Both the position numbers and the translations under genes were made by a program. 64,000 nucleotides of DNA from UBA4736 sp002404015. GTDB lineage: Bacteria; Chloroflexota; Dormibacteria; Dormibacterales; Dormibacteraceae. A model generated the notes under the pieces. It was not told the DNA's origin. It saw only the letters and a program-made list of their open reading frames with translations, and did no database searches. The stretch lies in assembly GCA_036747295.1 (NCBI GenBank), contig DAIOCN010000014.1:1-64000 (forward strand). Reading direction: 5' to 3'. Each line of letters begins with the position of its first letter. Positions within the stretch are counted from its first letter, which is position 1. Of the stretch, positions 45,151 to 53,073 are shown piece after piece.

Positions 45151-47048
45151 TCGAGCCAGCGATCCTCGATGCGGAACGGGGCGGCGCAGCGATAGGTGCG
45201 CAGCTCGGTCCTGCCCTGCCGGCGGCGGAGCGCGCTGAGGACGGTGAGCGGATCGTCGTCACGGGGGCCCGGACGCAGCGCGAGCTCGGGCGCGGGCAGG
45301 ATCGGATGGGCGAAGACTTCGGCCAGCCGCGGCGCCGGGGCCTGGTCGGTGCGGGCGATCCCGACCTCGAAGACATGGCGGCCGAGCATCTGGGCGCCGG
45401 GGGTCGCGATGCCCGGTCCCGCGTGCCCGGGGCGGTTGTGGAGGTCGCCCCGCGAGAGGTGGCCGACACAGCGCAGCAGCGTCACCGCGATGGCGTCCTC
45501 CAGCAGCTCATACTCGAACGGGCCGGCCACCACCACGACCGTGCCGCCCGCCTCTACCCACAGCCGGGCGGGGTCGGTCCGGAGGTCGTACTCGGCGCCC
45601 GCCTCGCTGCCAGGCGGGCGGAACGGCCGGTGGACCGCGCCGAACGCGGTGCCGGCGTTGGCCCCACCCGAGGTCTCGGCGGGCACGACGAGGCGCAGCC
45701 GGTGGTTGGGCTGCCGGTTGTCGATCTCGATGCGGACGCGCAGGATCCCCTCGTCCACCAGCCATGTCGCACCGCTCAGCGGCAGCCGCGCTGGCTCGGA
45801 CCCCGGTGGCGGGTCGAACGTGTACTCGTCGCCGAAGTCGGGCTGGTCCTCAAGCTGCACGCCCGCGCTCGCGACGACCTCGCCACCGCGCGCGGGCTCG
45901 GGCCGTCCGATCGACAGTCCTGCCAGGCCCTCACGCTCGAACGGGCTGGGGTTGAAGAAGTTGCCTTCAGCCGGTTCACCCCAGAGCCGGTCGGCGACCC
46001 GCTCGGCTCGGGCCAGCCGCTCCGTGGCCTGCTCGTGGACCTGGTCGAGGGAGCAGCCGCAGATGCTGTCGTGGGCGCTGTTCAATATCAGCTGGCGCCA
46101 GCAGTAAGCCAGCTCGCGGGCCGGCCAGGGCCGCTCGCCGAGGGCGAGCAGCGGCTCGATATAGCGCTCGAGCCGGCGCTCGAGGGCGGCGTGCCGAAGC
46201 TTGAGGGGGAAGCGGGCCGACAGCGTGCCCTTGAGGACGAAGGACGACGCCGCCGAGTGCAGCTCGCCGCGGTGGATGCCGCTGGGGGCCGGTCGGGCGG
46301 CCACGAAGTCCGCGACGGAGCTGATGGCCGCGGGCCTCCGGGTGGGCGCCGTCTCCAGCGCGACGCTGAGCCCGACCGGGACGGGGAGGTGGTCGTCGCC
46401 GCTCATCACCAGCCAGGGTCCGCCCGGGTTCCCGGCCAGGAGCCGCTCGACCTCGAAGTCGAGCCGGGCGGCCAGCTCAGCCCCCTCCAGCGGCATCTCC
46501 TTGCCGTGGCCGTAGCCGTTCGGCATGTGGGTCACTGTCACGGCCGACCCGTCGAGGGCCTCCCACGTGAAGACCCCCGAGCCGACCGCCGCCGGGACCC
46601 CACGCCAGAGCACCGCCTCCTCGATCTCGACCCGGCGGAGGAGCTGCGGCAGCTGGGCCGTGTGCCCGAACTGGTCCGGCACGTAACCCACGAGCATCGG
46701 CCGGCCGAGCTCGGCGGCGCGGGCAAGCCCGAGCTCCAGGTTGCGAAGCAGCGCCTCCCCGCTGACGAGGTGCTCGTCGGGAAGCGTGTACCAGGGACCC
46801 AGGCTGATCCGGCCCGCGGCCGCGGCGCCCCGGATGTCGGGCTCGCGGTGGGGCCGCATCTCCAGGTAGTCGTCGATCACCGCCATCTGGCCGTCGAGGT
46901 GGAAGCGCAGCTGGGGCTCCCGCTCCAGCGCATCCAGGAGGCTGTCCATAAGGACAACCAGCCGCTGCCGGTAGACGGCGAATGGCAGGTACCACTCCCG
47001 GTCCCAGTGCGTGTGCGGGACGACGTGGACCTGGGGTCCAGGCTGCAC
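45147..47048 (-). CDS. GH38 alpha-mannosidase (MngB-like)
   Basis: 633 residues. VVPHTHWDREWYLPF (zinc His/Asp), PDQFGHTAQLPQLL with the nucleophile Asp, and HDSICGCSLDQVHEQATER in the central helical domain are GH38 signatures. The C-terminal beta domains are shorter than usual (families often exceed 800 residues) but end with TPGAQMLGRHVFE as expected. No signal peptide, so intracellular. Substrate may be mannosylated osmolytes or oligosaccharides (mannosylglycerate in MngB). Located in the pentose phosphate operon. Confidence 0.88.
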   Translation of the reverse strand: MQPGPQVHVVPHTHWDREWYLPFAVYRQRLVVLMDSLLDALEREPQLRFHLDGQMAVIDDYLEMRPHREPDIRGAAAAGRISLGPWYTLPDEHLVSGEALLRNLELGLARAAELGRPMLVGYVPDQFGHTAQLPQLLRRVEIEEAVLWRGVPAAVGSGVFTWEALDGSAVTVTHMPNGYGHGKEMPLEGAELAARLDFEVERLLAGNPGGPWLVMSGDDHLPVPVGLSVALETAPTRRPAAISSVADFVAARPAPSGIHRGELHSAASSFVLKGTLSARFPLKLRHAALERRLERYIEPLLALGERPWPARELAYCWRQLILNSAHDSICGCSLDQVHEQATERLARAERVADRLWGEPAEGNFFNPSPFEREGLAGLSIGRPEPARGGEVVASAGVQLEDQPDFGDEYTFDPPPGSEPARLPLSGATWLVDEGILRVRIEIDNRQPNHRLRLVVPAETSGGANAGTAFGAVHRPFRPPGSEAGAEYDLRTDPARLWVEAGGTVVVVAGPFEYELLEDAIAVTLLRCVGHLSRGDLHNRPGHAGPGIATPGAQMLGRHVFEVGIARTDQAPAPRLAEVFAHPILPAPELALRPGPRDDDPLTVLSALRRRQGRTELRTYRCAAPFRIEDRWLD

Positions 47049-47052
47049 CCGC

Positions 47053-48363
47053 CTATTTTGTCGGGGCGGGCGCCGGGTTCGGGTTGGGGTTGGGGCTGGC
47101 GTTGGGGTTCGGGGCGGCCTTGCCCAGCTTGGGGTCGAAGGCCTTGCGGTCGGTCTGAAAGCGGTCGTTCTCGTCCGCGACCTGCTGCGCCTGGGGCTTG
47201 GCGCCGACCGACTCCAGCTCCCGCTGGAGGGGCGCGATCGGGAGCGAGGCCTGGGTCTCGAGCCGGTCGCGGACCTTCGTCCACTTGGCGTCGCGGACCT
47301 TGCTGGCGGTCAGGTCGGCGGCCACCGAGCGCAGCAGGTCGTAGTGGTCGCGCATGGCCGCCACCGCCAGGTCGGCCTTTTTGCCGTCGGCGGCCATGGT
47401 CTCCGCCTCGCGGCCGCGGGTCTCGGCCAGCTTCACCTCGAGGTCGGCCCGGCTGACCGGGTCTCTCGACAGGGTGACGAGGGCCGCCTCGCCCCCTTTC
47501 TTGAGCGGGTAGAAGGGCGAGTCCGGGTCGGCGAACGAGGAGAGCAGGGCGAGCACGACTCCAACCCCCAGTGCGAGCATCAGGGCGACGCCGAGGGCGG
47601 CGACGGCACCGCGCCCCTCTCGCCGGCGCTTGTCGAGGTCGACCCCCGGCACCTCGGGCTGGTGCTGGTTCCGCTGGACGAGCCGCGCCCGGCGCTCCTC
47701 GGCGGCGGCCAGGTAGGTGGTGCGGATCCGGGGCCTGACAGCCGGCTCGGCGGGCTCGTATGGCAGGCCGCGCACGGACGCGGCCGCCGACAGCAGGGCC
47801 GCCAGGTCCTGGGGGCGGCTCAGGCCGGCCGCAGCCTCCGCGGGCTGCTGGCCGCGCAGCAGGCGCTGGACCGCCTCGTCCACCTCGGGGCCGCCGCCCG
47901 TGCCGGTTGAGCCGGCCAGCCGCCTGAGCCCGGCGCGCAGCGAGCCCTGCACCTGCTCGACCCGGCGCCCCGACCCCGCCGCGATCACGTCGGCGGTGAG
48001 CCCCCCCAGGAGGCGGAGGGCGACCGTCTGGTAGTCGACCGGTGCGAGGCGGGCCAGCGCGCTGCGGATCCCAGGGGCGTGGCTGGGCGCCCTGGCGGCG
48101 TCGTGGGCCACCAGACGCAGCACCAGGGTGTCCAGGCCGCGCCCGCTTCCCCGATAGGTCGCGAAGGTGTCGAGCGCGCGCAGGAAGGCGCGCTCGACCA
48201 GGCGCTCGGTCTGCGCGGCGTCGCCGGTCAGGGCATAGCCGAGATCGTACGCACGCTCGAAGTTGCGGTCGAAGAGCTCTTCCAGGGGGCGCCGCTCGAA
48301 GCGCTGCACGCGCTTTACGAGATGGGAATCGACCGGTTCGGACGTGCGCGCAGCCTGTGACAA
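47053..48363 (-). CDS. sigma-factor-like / transmembrane / DUF5667 fusion protein
   Basis: 436 residues from TTG 48363. Residues about 25-95 resemble sigma-70 region 2 (LFDRNFERAYDLGYALTGDA); about 105-150 resemble region 4 with an HTH (LAPVDYQTVALRLLGGLTAD). A cytosolic linker with a basic stretch (KRRREGRG) precedes one transmembrane helix (about 265-290). Outside lies a DUF5667 domain (DPDSPFYPLKKGGEAALV, helical to about 400) and an Asn/Pro repeat tail. A sigma domain covalently tied to the membrane suggests a tethered or proteolytically released regulator. First gene of the pentose phosphate operon. Confidence 0.75.
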   Translation of the reverse strand: MSQAARTSEPVDSHLVKRVQRFERRPLEELFDRNFERAYDLGYALTGDAAQTERLVERAFLRALDTFATYRGSGRGLDTLVLRLVAHDAARAPSHAPGIRSALARLAPVDYQTVALRLLGGLTADVIAAGSGRRVEQVQGSLRAGLRRLAGSTGTGGGPEVDEAVQRLLRGQQPAEAAAGLSRPQDLAALLSAAASVRGLPYEPAEPAVRPRIRTTYLAAAEERRARLVQRNQHQPEVPGVDLDKRRREGRGAVAALGVALMLALGVGVVLALLSSFADPDSPFYPLKKGGEAALVTLSRDPVSRADLEVKLAETRGREAETMAADGKKADLAVAAMRDHYDLLRSVAADLTASKVRDAKWTKVRDRLETQASLPIAPLQRELESVGAKPQAQQVADENDRFQTDRKAFDPKLGKAAPNPNASPNPNPNPAPAPTK

Positions 48364-48374
48364 GTTCCGTTTCG

Positions 48375-48382
48375 ACTATAAC
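48375..48382. promoter_or_regulatory. overlapping divergent -10 elements
   Basis: Reading left, TATAGT (48380-48375) lies 11 bp before the TTG of the sigma-like gene; reading right, TATAAC (48377-48382) lies 7 bp before the ATG at 48390. Both spacings predict leaderless or nearly leaderless mRNAs. -35 boxes are weak. Likely start of the pentose phosphate operon. Confidence 0.4.
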
Positions 48383-48389
48383 GATCCCC

Positions 48390-48941
48390 ATGCGGAGGCT
48401 CGACGGGCTGGTCTCGGCCTGGGTGCCGAACCGGGGCGGCGCCTGCACGACGGCGTCGGTCCTGGCCGGTCTGGGCGCCCTGGGCGCCTCCGATCTCCCG
48501 GCGCTGGGCCCGGCCACGCTGGCGCTTGGCGCAGCCGGCCCGTACGGCGCGCCGGCGTTGCTCGACTACGTCTCCTGGCCCGGGCGCCGGGCACCTCTCG
48601 ACCGCCGCATAGAGGCGCTGGGGGCCGGCCGCGGCTTCCCGGTCCGGTCTCGATCGGGGCTGGTCGTGCCCGGCTGGCCGGCTCGGCCGCGCGAGGACGA
48701 GCTGCTGGTCGTCAACCTGGCCTGGGGCCAGGAGGCGCCCGGCCGCTACGGATCGTGGGGCTGGCACCCGCTCCGCCCCTCGACGTACTCGACAGGCGGC
48801 CACAGCGTGGTGCTGGCCGAGGTTCGGGAGGGCGGAGGTTGGACGGTCCTCGACCCCAACCACGAGGGCCTCCAGCTCTGGCCCCGGCCAGGCCTGGCGG
48901 TCACCGTCACACGCCTGGGCCTCCCCGCTCCGCCTAGATAG
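48390..48941 (+). CDS. hypothetical protein, possible C39-like cysteine peptidase fold
   Basis: 183 residues from ATG 48390. A Cys near the N-terminus (NRGGACTTASVLAGL), later TGGHSVVLAEVREGG and VLDPNHEG follow the Cys-His-Asp/Asn spacing of papain-like C39_2 proteins. Similarity is by motif only; the catalytic Gln is not clear. No signal peptide. The stop codon lies inside the first copy of the structured repeat. Divergent from the sigma-like gene. Confidence 0.6.
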   Translation: MRRLDGLVSAWVPNRGGACTTASVLAGLGALGASDLPALGPATLALGAAGPYGAPALLDYVSWPGRRAPLDRRIEALGAGRGFPVRSRSGLVVPGWPARPREDELLVVNLAWGQEAPGRYGSWGWHPLRPSTYSTGGHSVVLAEVREGGGWTVLDPNHEGLQLWPRPGLAVTVTRLGLPAPPR

Positions 48942-49098
48942 GGGCCCCGCCGCAGGTGGGGCGGCGGCGAGTGCCGCCGCCGGGGGCGTGCTTGGGCGGA
49001 GCCCAAGCACCCGACCGGGTCAAGGCCGACGAGGGCCCGGTCAGGGCCCGGTGCCTTGACGCGGTCGTTCCGGGGGGGTGTCCCCCCAGATAAAGCGC
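48931..49098 (+). repeat. structured direct repeat, copy 1
   Basis: Starts GCCTAGATAGGGG, overlapping the preceding stop codon. Contains a perfect 10-bp hairpin GTGCTTGGGC-gga-GCCCAAGCAC (48988-49010), a GC-rich hairpin at 48960-48980, a long stem pairing GACCGGGTCAAGGC with GCCTTGACGCGGTC (one mismatch, 49013-49066) around two GGGCCC boxes, and a G/C-run hairpin near 49073-49087. Nearly identical to copy 2 except for a 17-bp insertion and single-base indels. Confidence 0.8.
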
Positions 49099-49145
49099 GC
49101 GAACACCTGGCATTGCGGTCGCCAAGAGCACGGATGGGGGCCCCC

Positions 49146-49294
49146 GCCTAGATAGGGGGCGGCGGCGAGTGCCGCCGCGGGGGGCGTGCTTGGGCGGAGC
49201 CCAAGCACCCGACCGGGTCAAGGCCGACGAGGGCCCGGTCAGGGCCCGGTGCCTTGACGCGGTCGTTCCGGGGGGGTGTCCCCCAGATAGAGCG
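49146..49294 (+). repeat. structured direct repeat, copy 2
   Basis: Same order of hairpins as copy 1, with the same GTGCTTGGGC-gga-GCCCAAGCAC stem (49186-49208). It ends 6 bp before the oligoendopeptidase stop codon, so the pair fills the 358-bp space between convergent genes. Could be a tandem terminator, a structured RNA or an intergenic mosaic repeat. No protein-coding explanation. Confidence 0.8.
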
Positions 49295-49299
49295 CGAGC

Positions 49300-51087
49300 C
49301 TACTCGGCCAGCCTTTCCACCTCTGAGACCATGCCTTCCACGATCGCCAGGCCGCTGTCCCAGAAGCCAGGGTTGGTGATGTCCATCCCCACGCTTCGCA
49401 CCAGTTCGTCGGGGGCCTGCGAACCGCCCGCGGCCAGGAACTCCAGGTAGGAGTCGACGAAGCTCGGGCCGACCTCCTTGTAGCGCCGGTAGATCGACAG
49501 CGCCAGCAGGTTGCCGAACGCGTAGGCGTACACGTAGCCCGGCACGTGCACGAAGTGCTCGACGTAGCTCCACCACGCCTTGTGCTCGTCGCCCAGCTCG
49601 AGCGAGTCGCCGAACATCCGCTGGATCTGGACCTGCCAGAGCTCGCCCAACTGGTCGGGCGAAAGCTCGCCCTCAGTCCGGCGGGTCGTGTGCGCCGCGG
49701 CCTCGAAGCGGTTCATGGCCACCTGGCGGAAGATCGTGGCGAACGAGTCCTCGACCTGGTGGCAGAGCATCGAGAGCCGGATCCGGGGGTCCTTCTCCTC
49801 GGCCATGACCCGGTCGAACGTAAGCGTCTCTCCGAAGACAGAGGCCGTCTCCGCCAGCGTCAGCGGCGGGTGGTAGTCGAAGAGGTGCTGGCGGGCGGCC
49901 AGGCGGTCGTGGAGCCCGTGGCCGAGCTCGTGCGCAAGCGTCAGCGCGTCATTGACCTGCCCCGTGAAGTTCATCATCACGAAGGGATGGAACCGCGGGG
50001 TGGCCCCCGCGCAGTAGGCACCGCCCTCCTTGCCCTCCACGACCGGCGCGTCGATCCAGTGCCGATCGAAGAACTCCTGCACCAGGCGGCCGGCCTTGTC
50101 CGAGAACCGGCTGTAGGAGCCGAGGACCAGCTCCTTGGCCTCTTCCCAGGTCAGCTTGAGGGTCGCCTCGTCGATCGGCGCGTAGCGATCCCAGAGCTGC
50201 AGCTTCTCCAGCCCCAGCAGCTTGCGCTTGACCCGGTAGAAGCGGGCGACGATGTCGTAGCGTCCAGTCACCGCCTCCACCAGCGCCTCCACGGCCGCGT
50301 CGGACGTCTCGTTGGCGAGGTTGCGCGAGCTGATCCAGGTCGGATAGTTGCGCAGGCGGTCGGAGATCGCCTTCTCCTGCAGCATCACGTTGGAGATGTA
50401 GGCGCGCGTGCGCAGGTCGCGAGTGAGGCCCTCGGTGACTCCGTGGGCGGCGCTCTCGCGGACGCCCCGGTCGGCCTCGCGAAGTAGCGCCAGGGCGCTC
50501 GAGAGCGGCATCTCCTCCTCCCCGATCGGGCACTTGATGACCGAGCAGAGCTCCTCGAACAGGCGCCCCCAGGCACTGGAGCCAACCGGGCTGATCTCCG
50601 TCAGCAGGCGCTCCTCGATCTCGGTCAGCTGGTGGGTCCGATACCGGCGCTCCTGCTCGACGGTGTGCCGGTAGGCGGCCGCCGCCGGGTCCGCGTAGAG
50701 TCGCTCCGCCTGCTCGTCCGTGATCTGGGCCAGCTCGAGCGAGAAGAAGACAAGGTGTGTGCCCCGCTCGGCGGCGGCCTCTCTCACCCGGGCCACCAGC
50801 CGGCCGGCCGCGGAGTCGCGCGTGTCTTGCGTGTGCAGCAGATGGGCGTACAGCGAGGGCTTGGAGCTGCCCTCGTAGTGCTCCTCGACGCTCCGCATCA
50901 TCTCCACGAACTGGGCCGGCTCCAGCTGGCCGACCCGGCCCCGGTACCTGGCCTCGAACTCCTTCGCGAAGTCCAGCGCTTCGGCCAGGACGCGCTCGAT
51001 CTCGGGGTCCGTAGGCGAGCCGTAGAACTCGCTCAGGTCCCAGCGAACTTCCTCGGCGCCGGTCGCGGTGGCGATCGCCTCAGCCAT
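49300..51087 (-). CDS. pepF: M3-family oligoendopeptidase F
   Basis: 595 residues. Zinc site in LAHELGHGLHD (HExxH) with the downstream Glu in LAETASVFGE. Other PepF features: WDLSEFYGSPTDPEIE at the start and YVEHFVHVPGYVYAYAFG near the end. Cytoplasmic; degrades short peptides. Transcribed after the MoxR-DUF58-transglutaminase set, with a 6-bp gap from the transglutaminase. Confidence 0.95.
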   Translation of the reverse strand: MAEAIATATGAEEVRWDLSEFYGSPTDPEIERVLAEALDFAKEFEARYRGRVGQLEPAQFVEMMRSVEEHYEGSSKPSLYAHLLHTQDTRDSAAGRLVARVREAAAERGTHLVFFSLELAQITDEQAERLYADPAAAAYRHTVEQERRYRTHQLTEIEERLLTEISPVGSSAWGRLFEELCSVIKCPIGEEEMPLSSALALLREADRGVRESAAHGVTEGLTRDLRTRAYISNVMLQEKAISDRLRNYPTWISSRNLANETSDAAVEALVEAVTGRYDIVARFYRVKRKLLGLEKLQLWDRYAPIDEATLKLTWEEAKELVLGSYSRFSDKAGRLVQEFFDRHWIDAPVVEGKEGGAYCAGATPRFHPFVMMNFTGQVNDALTLAHELGHGLHDRLAARQHLFDYHPPLTLAETASVFGETLTFDRVMAEEKDPRIRLSMLCHQVEDSFATIFRQVAMNRFEAAAHTTRRTEGELSPDQLGELWQVQIQRMFGDSLELGDEHKAWWSYVEHFVHVPGYVYAYAFGNLLALSIYRRYKEVGPSFVDSYLEFLAAGGSQAPDELVRSVGMDITNPGFWDSGLAIVEGMVSEVERLAE

Positions 51088-51093
51088 CGCCGG

Positions 51094-53073
51094 CTAGCTT
51101 ATCCGCTCGGCCCATTCGGCCACCCGGCCGCGGTCCGGCCAGCGGCCGCCGTAGGCCCCCTGGTTGACGGCGGTGGTGACCTCGCCGAGGACCGCGTCCA
51201 GGCTGCCGCCCGGCGCCCGCGCCCGGTATTCCAGCGGAGTCTCGGGCGGCGCCCGGCGGCGCCCGAGGCGGCGCTGGAGGCGGTCGTACAGGGCCAGCAG
51301 CTCATCCTCCTCCCCGCTCCGGCGCCTGGTCCGCAAACGCGAGACCAGCCAGGCCAGTCCGACCACGCTTGCCAGCAGCAGTGCGACGACTCCGGGGATC
51401 GCCGCCAGCGGTCCCAGGGCGCCAAGCGCCGCGCCGCCGGCGCCCACGGTGAGGCGCGGAATGACGCGGGCGATGCCAGAGGCGGACCAGCGGTTGGGAA
51501 ACTGCGTCGCGGCGAGGGCTGAGAAGCCTGGCGACGGGTCCACCGGCACCCACCCGCGCTCCGGGAAGTAGACCTCAACCCAGGCGTGTGCGTCGCCCTC
51601 CCGCACGACGGACTGGTCCAGGTTGGGGTCGTACTCGCCGGTCGAATAGCCAGTGGCCAGGCGGGCCGGGATGCCGAGGCTGCGCAGCATCAGCGTTTCC
51701 GCCGTGGCGAACTGTTCGCAGTAGCCGATCTTGGCGTCGAACAAGAACCAGTCGACGGGGTCCTCGGTGGGAGGCACGTGGCCGAGCTGCTGAGAGTAGC
51801 GATAGTGGGTCTGCAAGTAGCTGGTCAGCGCCATGACCTGGTCGTAGCGGTCGCTCTCGGCACCGGCGACCGCGTCCCGGGCCAGCTGCCGGGCGCGCTC
51901 CGAGAGGGCCCCCGGGTCGCGGTCTGTCGCCAGCTGGTCGTCGAACCCCTCGGCTCCGCGCAGCGCCGCCGGGGTGTAGTTGGGCAGATAGGACACGACC
52001 GAGTAGGTCTGGCCCGCCCGCAGCGGCTCCGGGGCCCGGAAGGTGCCGTAAGCATCCTGCCGCAGCTCGGCCGCCGGGTAGTAGACGCTGGCGATCGGGT
52101 TCGCCGCGTAGACCAGCCCGGGCAGCGGGCGCACGATCCGGAAGACCTGCAGGAAGGTGCCCAGGTTGGGGCCGATCGGCTGCGGCAGCCGGCGCGGCTC
52201 GACGTACGCGGGGAAGCGCTGGGTCGCCGTCTGGGTGGCGGTCCAGCTGCCCTTGGCGTAGTGGTCGAACACCAGGCCCCGCCAGTAGGCGGGCGCGCCC
52301 GTCCTGACGTACATCACTACGCTGTCCCGCGGCCGGCCTCGGTAGTGCAGGTCGACGCTGCCCGTGGCCCCGGAGGGGTCGGCGGCAAACTGGACGAGGG
52401 GCAGGGCAGGGTTCTCGACCTCGCCGTGGAAGCTCACAAAAGAGGGCAGCGACACGACGGCCGGACCCGACGGCTGGGCCGACGGCTGGGGCAGCAGGAG
52501 AAAGGCGGCCACCCCGGCCAGCAAAGCCGCCAGGGCCGCGATCGCAACCGGCCGGCGGGGCAGTTCCAAGGGTGCCTCAAGCCGGCGCAGGTGAGAGGCC
52601 GCCCAGAAGCCGGCGAGGGCCAGGGCCCAGAGCACGACGAACAGCCCGTACGGGTAGTCCCAGGCGTAGACCGCGGCCAGGTAGACGATGGCCAGGCTGA
52701 TCCAGAGGCTCGAGTAGAGGTTGCGCCGGGTCTTCAGGTCGAAGCTGGTGACCGCCACCAGCAGCTCCGCGAAGTGGGCCTGGGGCACCTGGCCGCCGAA
52801 GATAGCGCCGACCGAGTCGGCCACGAAGTAGGCCAGGGAGGCGAAGACCAGGCCGGCGACCACGAGCTGGCGGAGCAGTCCGCGCGGCGAGTGCCGGCGC
52901 CGCCAGCTGCTCAGGTGGCCGGCGGCCGCCACCAGCACGCAGGCCGGGCCCACCACGTAGTCCTGGGCGTAGACCGCGACGGCCGCCACGGCGACCGCGA
53001 AGCCGGCCCAGACGAAGACCCGGGCGGCCCCCGACTCTTCGACCGGCGAGGCGGGGAGCCTCAGACGGGCCAT
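51094..53073 (-). CDS. TgpA-type transglutaminase-like membrane protein
   Basis: 659 residues. About six N-terminal helices (20-200), an extracytoplasmic region, a transglutaminase-core domain with catalytic Cys in FDAKIGYCEQFATAETLML and His/Asp in EGDAHAWVEVYFPERGWVPVDPSPG, then a final helix (about 545-570) and a cytosolic DUF4129-like tail. Such proteins accompany MoxR ATPases and DUF58 proteins. Start overlaps the DUF58 stop by 13 bp. Confidence 0.93.
   Translation of the reverse strand: MARLRLPASPVEESGAARVFVWAGFAVAVAAVAVYAQDYVVGPACVLVAAAGHLSSWRRRHSPRGLLRQLVVAGLVFASLAYFVADSVGAIFGGQVPQAHFAELLVAVTSFDLKTRRNLYSSLWISLAIVYLAAVYAWDYPYGLFVVLWALALAGFWAASHLRRLEAPLELPRRPVAIAALAALLAGVAAFLLLPQPSAQPSGPAVVSLPSFVSFHGEVENPALPLVQFAADPSGATGSVDLHYRGRPRDSVVMYVRTGAPAYWRGLVFDHYAKGSWTATQTATQRFPAYVEPRRLPQPIGPNLGTFLQVFRIVRPLPGLVYAANPIASVYYPAAELRQDAYGTFRAPEPLRAGQTYSVVSYLPNYTPAALRGAEGFDDQLATDRDPGALSERARQLARDAVAGAESDRYDQVMALTSYLQTHYRYSQQLGHVPPTEDPVDWFLFDAKIGYCEQFATAETLMLRSLGIPARLATGYSTGEYDPNLDQSVVREGDAHAWVEVYFPERGWVPVDPSPGFSALAATQFPNRWSASGIARVIPRLTVGAGGAALGALGPLAAIPGVVALLLASVVGLAWLVSRLRTRRRSGEEDELLALYDRLQRRLGRRRAPPETPLEYRARAPGGSLDAVLGEVTTAVNQGAYGGRWPDRGRVAEWAERIS

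Noticed and set aside
48934..49576. Minus-strand frames through the structured repeats encoding repeated Arg/Pro/His peptides
   Set aside because: They arise from the duplicated DNA and cross the end of pepF in another frame; base pairing, not coding, explains the sequence.
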